A DNA stretch of 48,407 nucleotides from Opitutia bacterium (GTDB taxonomy: Bacteria > Verrucomicrobiota > Verrucomicrobiia > Opitutales > Seribacteraceae), in NCBI GenBank assembly GCA_002721705.1, contig PBLJ01000029.1, positions 1 to 48,407 of the forward strand. Reading direction: 5' to 3'. The notes beneath the pieces were generated by a model, which had not been told where the DNA came from, did not search any database, and saw only the letters and a program-made list of their open reading frames with translations. Below, piece after piece: positions 43,994 to 48,407 of the stretch (positions within the stretch are counted from its first letter, which is position 1; the number at the start of each line of letters is the position of its first letter). A program made the position numbers and the translations under genes.

Positions 43994-44544
43994 GCGCCAA
44001 GCAGCAAGCGCCCGCTTACGCCTTGGCGGCTACCTTCAATTCTCCCAAGGATATTTACAAGGCGGCCGGCAAAGTCCGGGAAAAAGGATTCACGCATTGG
44101 GAATGCTACACGCCTTTCATGGTACACGGCCTCGACAAGCAAATGGGTATGCCTCGTTCGAAGGTCCCTGTCTTTACGTTCATGGGGGGAATCACGGGAT
44201 TCTTCACCGGGATGCTGATCGTTTGGTATATGAACGCATACGATTACCCGCTGATCGTTGGTGGCAAGCCTTACTTCAGCCCCATCTATCCCTTTCCAGT
44301 CTTTTACGAACTGACGATTCTGCTGGCGGCTTTCGGCACCTTTTTCGGCATGTTCCTGTCCAATAAATTGCCGCGCCACAACCATCCCGTCTTCGCATAC
44401 AGTCGTTTCGCCGAAACCTCCGACGACAAGTTCGCCTTGGTGATTGAAGCCATCGATGCGAAATTCGACGAGGACGAAACCAAGGATTTCTTGAAAAAGA
44501 TAGGTGGCAAGCGAATTACCTTGATCCGAGAGGAGGAAGGCTAG
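43990..44544 (+). CDS. actD: Alternative complex III subunit ActD (DUF3341)
   Basis: The 184-residue protein has an N-terminal cytoplasmic alpha/beta domain ([39 protein letters not shown]), two transmembrane helices (about 57-77 and 99-119) and a second cytoplasmic stretch ([20 protein letters not shown]). This is the DUF3341 layout of ActD. It is a structural membrane subunit of ACIII without cofactors. It overlaps actC by four bases and ends one base before actE. Confidence 0.94.
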   Translation: MSAKQQAPAYALAATFNSPKDIYKAAGKVREKGFTHWECYTPFMVHGLDKQMGMPRSKVPVFTFMGGITGFFTGMLIVWYMNAYDYPLIVGGKPYFSPIYPFPVFYELTILLAAFGTFFGMFLSNKLPRHNHPVFAYSRFAETSDDKFALVIEAIDAKFDEDETKDFLKKIGGKRITLIREEEG

Positions 44545-44545
44545 G

Positions 44546-45616
44546 ATGAAATATTTTCTGGCCATATACGCCCTCGCGGTGGCGGCAACGATTTCGATCC
44601 TCGGCTTTCGCGGCGAAAATTCCAGAAAGCCTCCCTTGGAGATTTTTCCCGACATGGATCGTCAGCTGAAGGTTCTCGAGCAAAGCGGCAATGGTGTTTT
44701 CGCCGATGGGAGCAGTGATCGCATGCCTCCCGCTTATTCCGTGCCTCGAGGAAATGGTTTGGACCTGAAAACCGCTTTTTCGCCGGATAGTGACGCCAGG
44801 GATAAGCTCGCCGACAAAGTTTTCAATACTGGTCTCGAGGATGGGGTTGTTGGGCTCTCAGGCTTTCCCGACCAACTGGAAGTGAACGAGGAATTGATGC
44901 GTGAGGGCAAGAGCCAATACACGATTTATTGCAGTCGCTGCCACGGTGATTTGGGCAATGGCAAAGGGGTATTATCGAAATTCGGACTGAAGCCGCGTAA
45001 CTTGACCGATCCGTTGGAACCCGATTACCTCAAGCTCCCTGACCTTCCAGACGGAAAGAAGCACGGGATCGAAGGCTATGTGGTCCACGTAATCGCCGAA
45101 GGGAAGAACACCATGCTTGGCATGAAGGATCGCGTGGGTCCAAAACAACGTTGGGCAATCGCCCTTTACGTGAACGCCTTGAGGAAATGGTTGGAGTCCC
45201 GAGATAAACCCACGGCCGAGCCGGTGGCTCTGGAACAAAGTGATTCGACCAGCGAAGACCCCGCTCTCATCGCCCAAGGAAAGGCACTGTTTCAGACAAA
45301 GGTTTGCTTTACCTGTCACCAGGTTGATCCCGCTGTCCCAGCTCCCGCGGGAGGCCCTCTCAAGGCTACCAAGTTCATAGGCGAATTCTGGGGTACTTCT
45401 CGGGAAGTTCACGTGGGTATCGGTGGCCCTATCCAAAAGGTAAAGATGGACGAAGCCTATTTTCTGGAATCAGTTGAGAATCCCATGGCCAAGATCGTCA
45501 AAGGCTCCGTGGCGGGCATGGCTCCCTTGCCGACGACCCTGGAAGAACGCCAAGCATTGATGGCATACGTGAAAAGCCTGAGCAAAGCGTCTACAACCGG
45601 AGAAGAACAAGAATGA
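44546..45616 (+). CDS. actE: Alternative complex III subunit ActE with two cytochrome c domains
   Basis: The 356-residue protein begins with a signal or anchor helix (1-20) and has two C-x-x-C-H sites: CSRCH (129-133) in ActE's usual cytochrome domain and CFTCH (254-258) in a second class I cytochrome domain at the C-terminus. MPPAYSVPRGNGLDL is typical of ActE. The classic subunit from Rhodothermus marinus has one heme, so the second domain is an addition; the final helix (LEERQALMAYVKSL) is the usual C-terminal helix of a cytochrome c. The extra domain may replace a soluble cytochrome that carries electrons to the oxidase. It starts one base after actD and overlaps actF by four bases. Confidence 0.93.
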   Translation: MKYFLAIYALAVAATISILGFRGENSRKPPLEIFPDMDRQLKVLEQSGNGVFADGSSDRMPPAYSVPRGNGLDLKTAFSPDSDARDKLADKVFNTGLEDGVVGLSGFPDQLEVNEELMREGKSQYTIYCSRCHGDLGNGKGVLSKFGLKPRNLTDPLEPDYLKLPDLPDGKKHGIEGYVVHVIAEGKNTMLGMKDRVGPKQRWAIALYVNALRKWLESRDKPTAEPVALEQSDSTSEDPALIAQGKALFQTKVCFTCHQVDPAVPAPAGGPLKATKFIGEFWGTSREVHVGIGGPIQKVKMDEAYFLESVENPMAKIVKGSVAGMAPLPTTLEERQALMAYVKSLSKASTTGEEQE

Positions 45617-46914
45617 GCGCCGCGGAAGGCAAGGATGCGCACGCGGGTCTCAAGACCAAGTTTCTCGCCGCCGCCGTTGCGGGATGCACATTGGGCATGA
45701 TCGGTTTGTACATGGGAATTACCAACGACGAGCCTGACCCAAGGCCTATCTTGGGCTGGTTGCTGGGGTTGGGGTTTTGGCTCTCCATCGCGGTGGGCAT
45801 GCTCATGTTGACTATGCTCCTCAGAATCTTTCGGTCGAGCTGGGGCGTGGTGGTGCGTAGACAACTGGAACACGGTTTGCACGCGTTCCCCGTCTTGGCC
45901 GCGTGCTTCGCCCCTCTCTTGCTGATCGCTTGGTTTGGAGAAGGCCAAGCGGGCATCCTATGGCAATGGATCAATCCCGCCAACGAGTTGCCCGAATTGG
46001 TAGATGGAAGCCGCCATCACGTCAGCGAAGACATCTTGTACTTGAAGAAAAGCGGCTATTTGAACATACCTTTTTTCAGCATCCGAGCAATTATCTATTT
46101 TGGTATATTCTGTGGGTTGGCTCATTGGATGCGCAAGTGCTCCTTTGAGCAAGACAAGGACGGTTCCCCGAAATGGACGGTCTTGGGTCACCACATTTCA
46201 GCAATTGGTATTCCCGCCGCCGCCTTGGCTCTCACTTTCGCGGCTTTCGACTGGTTCATGAGCCTCGAGTACCACTGGTTCTCGACCATGTTCGGCGTAT
46301 GGTTTTTCGCCGGCTCCATGCGGGCGGGCTTGGCCGTGACCATAATCATTTGTTTCTTCCAATCCACAAGAGGTCAACTGAAGGGAATATACAACCAAGC
46401 CCACCGCTACGACTTGGCCTGCTTGAGTCTGACCTTCACGATTTTCTGGGCATACATTAGCTTTTCCCAGTATTTCCTCATTTACCAAGCGAACATACCG
46501 GAAGAAACCTTTTGGTACCAGATCAGAGAAATAAACCCCATCACCGAGGAAAAGATCACTTGGTGGTGGGTTAGCATGGGTTTGGTCTTCGGTCATTTCC
46601 TCGCCCCTTTTCTCTACCTCTTGTGGTATCGCAACAAGATCGACGTGCAACGCTTGCTGGTTGCCGCGTGTTGGATTTTGTCTTTCCACCTACTCGACAT
46701 GTATTGGAATATCCTCCCGGGAAGAGTATTGGCCGACAACAGCCTGGGCTACCTGCCACGAGAGTTTACCATATCTCATTGGGACATTGCCGCCATCATT
46801 GGGATAGGAGGCCTTTGTGGATTGCGGTATCTTCAGAGTTTAAACCAATCCGAGGTCGAAGACATACCTGTGCGTGACCCTCAAATCCTCGAGTCGATTC
46901 ACCACCATGAGTGA
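45613..46914 (+). CDS. actF: Alternative complex III subunit ActF, NrfD-like
   Basis: The 433-residue membrane protein has about ten transmembrane helices and is a paralogue of ActC. Typical segments are RRQLEHGLHAFPVLAACFAP, LTFAAFDWFMSLEYHWFSTM, FGVWFFAGSMRAGLA, YNQAHRYDLACLSLTFTIFW and ISFSQYFLIYQANIPEE. ActF makes up the second half of the ACIII membrane core. It overlaps actE by four bases (ATGA) and the next gene by eight bases (ATGAGTGA at 46907-46914). Confidence 0.95.
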   Translation: MSAAEGKDAHAGLKTKFLAAAVAGCTLGMIGLYMGITNDEPDPRPILGWLLGLGFWLSIAVGMLMLTMLLRIFRSSWGVVVRRQLEHGLHAFPVLAACFAPLLLIAWFGEGQAGILWQWINPANELPELVDGSRHHVSEDILYLKKSGYLNIPFFSIRAIIYFGIFCGLAHWMRKCSFEQDKDGSPKWTVLGHHISAIGIPAAALALTFAAFDWFMSLEYHWFSTMFGVWFFAGSMRAGLAVTIIICFFQSTRGQLKGIYNQAHRYDLACLSLTFTIFWAYISFSQYFLIYQANIPEETFWYQIREINPITEEKITWWWVSMGLVFGHFLAPFLYLLWYRNKIDVQRLLVAACWILSFHLLDMYWNILPGRVLADNSLGYLPREFTISHWDIAAIIGIGGLCGLRYLQSLNQSEVEDIPVRDPQILESIHHHE

Positions 46915-47206
46915 CCCCAAGCCAGATATCATGGACGGTTGCGGCGTCTCCTTTTGGCTGATCGTCAGCTTGTTCTTGCTGTTGCTTGTTCCGGTAGGCA
47001 TTCGCACCTGCTCCAGCTCCGAAGAAGAAATGCCGGTCGACGCGCTTACCGAACAACGACGCTCCCAAAGAATTGAGCAAGCCAAGGACGAAAACGAAGA
47101 AACACGCGAGCAATTAACCATTTCACTGGAGGAAGCTGAAGGACAAGTCCTGAGTGAAATCCAAAGCTCCGATCGCAACGCATCAGTGGAGGCAAGCAAT
47201 GAGTGA
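46907..47206 (+). CDS. Single-helix membrane protein, possible ActG-like subunit
   Basis: The ATG at 46907 gives 99 residues: a short N-terminus, one transmembrane segment (about 15-33, WLIVSLFLLLLVPVGIRTC), and a charged, Glu-rich tail (about 35-99) predicted as helical (LTEQRRSQRIEQAKDENEE). It sits between actF and the oxidase-like gene, overlapping both by eight bases with the same ATGAGTGA sequence at each junction. In Rhodothermus marinus ACIII a small single-helix subunit (ActG) follows ActF; position and topology agree, but I see no clear sequence hallmark. It could also be an assembly factor for the downstream oxidase-like subunit. Confidence 0.65.
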   Translation: MSDPKPDIMDGCGVSFWLIVSLFLLLLVPVGIRTCSSSEEEMPVDALTEQRRSQRIEQAKDENEETREQLTISLEEAEGQVLSEIQSSDRNASVEASNE

Positions 47207-48407
47207 TTCGAGCGAAAGTATCCTCGATCAATCCTTCCGAAAGTTGGCTGTCTTCTTTCTTTATTCCGGTGCCGCCTGGCTCGTTTTGGGAACGTTGCTG
47301 GCATTATTGGCGGCCACCAAGATCGTAACGCCCGCTCTCCTGAGTGAGTGGGAGTGGATGTCTTACGGGCGTTTGCGTCCCGCTTTCGTTAATGCCTTGG
47401 TTTACGGTTGGGGCGGCAATTTGGCATTTGGGGCCACGCTCTGGCTTCTGGCTCGCCTATCTTGGGCTGAAATTCCCTACCCGGGCATAGCCGTATTGAC
47501 CGGCATGTCATGGAACGGCGCCGTGTCCTTGGGTGTCATTGGTATTCTCGCTGGCCAAGGCACACCCTTCTCGTTGCTGGAAATGCCCCAGCACGTATCA
47601 ATCTTGCTTTATTGTTCGTTTTTGGGTTTAGCCGCCTGGAGCATCATAATATTCCACACTAGGCTGGAACGTGAAACCTACGTCACCCAATGGTTCGCCA
47701 TCGGCTCGCTCTTTTGGTTTGGCCTTACCTATTACTTGGGAAACTGGGGCCTATTTTGGGAACCACTTCGTGGAACCGTACAATCCGTGGCGGCCTCTTG
47801 GGTTGCTCAAAACATCCTTTGGCTCTGGTTGACGCCCGTGGCTTTCGGCATCGCATATTACCTTGTGCCGAAAACCCTTGGGGTCGCGGTGCGTGGTTAT
47901 TCCCTGGCCTTTTACGGTTTCCTTTCCCTTGCCTTGATCGCTCCGTGGACGGGGTTGGTTGAACTGCGTGGAGGTCCCGTTCCCGAATGGATACCTTCAG
48001 TTGGCTCCGTAATGGCCGTCGCCATGTTCTTTCCCGTCACCGTGTTCGCAGGAAACGTACTAGGCACTGCCTGCGGCAATTTGCAGAAGGTTTGGGACAA
48101 CGTCAGTTTACGGTTCGTGATAGCCGGCACCTTGCTTTTCACGGTGTGCGCCTATCTTGGCATTCTGTTTTCCTTTCCTAGCCTAGTATCCGTCACACAA
48201 TTCAGTCTCTTGGGTAATTTTCAGTTCAATTACCTGATACACGGTCTGTTCGGAATGGTGGCCTTTGGCTTGGCCTATTACTGGATACCTCTTTTATTCG
48301 ATGGCAGACGACCCAGCGATCTAATGGTCTCGACCCATTTTTGGGTCGCTTTCAGTGGAGTGTCCGCTTTGCTCGCCGCATCCGTTTGGGGAGGCTTTGC
48401 GGGTGGC
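47199..48407 (+). CDS. CcoN-like (cbb3 oxidase subunit I) homologue without heme/copper ligands, 3' end missing
   Basis: The frame opens at the ATG at 47199 and has no stop before the window edge, giving 403 residues with about ten transmembrane helices. It follows CcoN in order: YGRLRPAFVNALVYGWGGNL matches helix II, VAQNILWLWLTPVAFGIAYY helix VI, YGFLSLALIAPWTG helix VII, and FQFNYLIHGLFGMVAFGLAY helix X, with STHFWVAFSG after it. The metal ligands are missing: the heme b His is Phe63; the CuB ligands are Gln204, Trp250 and Thr251; the b3/b His pair is Gln342 and Asn344; and the active-site Tyr position is Leu244 (my own ungapped alignment with Pseudomonas stutzeri CcoN). Only four His are present in the visible part. 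It may be a structural subunit of an ACIII-linked complex. The gene overlaps its predecessor by eight bases. Confidence 0.8.
   Translation, partial: MSDSSESILDQSFRKLAVFFLYSGAAWLVLGTLLALLAATKIVTPALLSEWEWMSYGRLRPAFVNALVYGWGGNLAFGATLWLLARLSWAEIPYPGIAVLTGMSWNGAVSLGVIGILAGQGTPFSLLEMPQHVSILLYCSFLGLAAWSIIIFHTRLERETYVTQWFAIGSLFWFGLTYYLGNWGLFWEPLRGTVQSVAASWVAQNILWLWLTPVAFGIAYYLVPKTLGVAVRGYSLAFYGFLSLALIAPWTGLVELRGGPVPEWIPSVGSVMAVAMFFPVTVFAGNVLGTACGNLQKVWDNVSLRFVIAGTLLFTVCAYLGILFSFPSLVSVTQFSLLGNFQFNYLIHGLFGMVAFGLAYYWIPLLFDGRRPSDLMVSTHFWVAFSGVSALLAASVWGGFAGG

Noticed and set aside
47199-48407. Functional cbb3 oxidase subunit I or nitric oxide reductase NorB
   Set aside because: The overall fold pattern matches, but the histidines expected to hold hemes and copper are missing, so I do not call it a catalytic subunit.
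1-48407. CRISPR arrays, insertion sequences, tRNA or rRNA genes
   Set aside because: Reading through the intergenic regions I found no regularly spaced repeats, no transposase-like ORF and no recognisable tRNA or rRNA. A dedicated search could still find a small RNA.

Overview
The window looks like chromosomal DNA of a member of the Planctomycetota-Verrucomicrobiota-Chlamydiota (PVC) group, most likely a free-living, aerobic, probably marine Verrucomicrobiota. The evidence is the mix of families seen here: DUF1549/DUF1553, DUF1501, DUF1552, DUF1592-type proteins, a PVC-type dehydrogenase with a C-terminal cytochrome c, several secreted sulfatases, ThuA and sialate O-acetylesterase-like proteins, and an alternative complex III (ACIII) operon. 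The taxonomic call is inference from gene content. I see no mobile element, CRISPR array, rRNA or tRNA.

Layout. (1) 1-7.7 kb: 3' end of an SMP-30-like beta-propeller; a hemP plus TonB-dependent heme-receptor pair; a minus-strand pair (a two-domain secreted protein of unknown function and an SGNH-type esterase); a second small SGNH esterase; and a type II NADH dehydrogenase. The heme pair and the NADH dehydrogenase look richer in A+T than their neighbours. (2) 7.7-14.5 kb: two divergent sulfatases, a PhoD-like phosphatase, a ThuA protein and a small membrane protein. (3) 14.5-28 kb: a PVC-specific export cluster. It holds a translationally coupled DUF1549/DUF1553-DUF1501-WD40 operon, a third sulfatase, and a 976-residue dehydrogenase-cytochrome. 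A convergent DUF1592-DUF1552 pair follows. (4) 28-38 kb: mostly housekeeping genes: a lipoamide-dehydrogenase-like flavoprotein, a secreted transglutaminase-like protein, a DJ-1 homologue, an alpha/beta hydrolase, UDP-glucose dehydrogenase, rsmA, trpC, mazG and a YgjP-like metalloprotein. (5) 38.1-48.4 kb: the ACIII operon actABCDEF, preceded by an unrecognised 57-residue secreted peptide. It is followed by a 99-residue membrane protein and the start of a heme-copper-oxidase subunit I homologue that runs off the window.

How the parts may work together. Regions 1-3 are mostly exported proteins that could remove sulfate, acyl and phosphate groups from complex organic matter and oxidise sugars or polyols, with c-type heme proteins alongside. 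No glycoside hydrolase or polysaccharide lyase is visible, so the locus is not a complete polysaccharide utilisation locus. Region 5 oxidises menaquinol and passes electrons to c-type cytochromes.

The most striking observation is the last gene. It aligns along its visible length with CcoN of cbb3 oxidases, but the six histidines that bind heme b, heme b3 and CuB, and the active-site tyrosine, are all replaced. It appears to be a non-catalytic oxidase-fold subunit inside an ACIII operon. Other points of interest are a calcium-loop-like insertion in ActA, a diheme ActE, a DUF1552 protein whose family HxxSHH motif is degenerate, and an exported DUF1549/DUF1501 pair coupled to a WD40 protein with no signal peptide.
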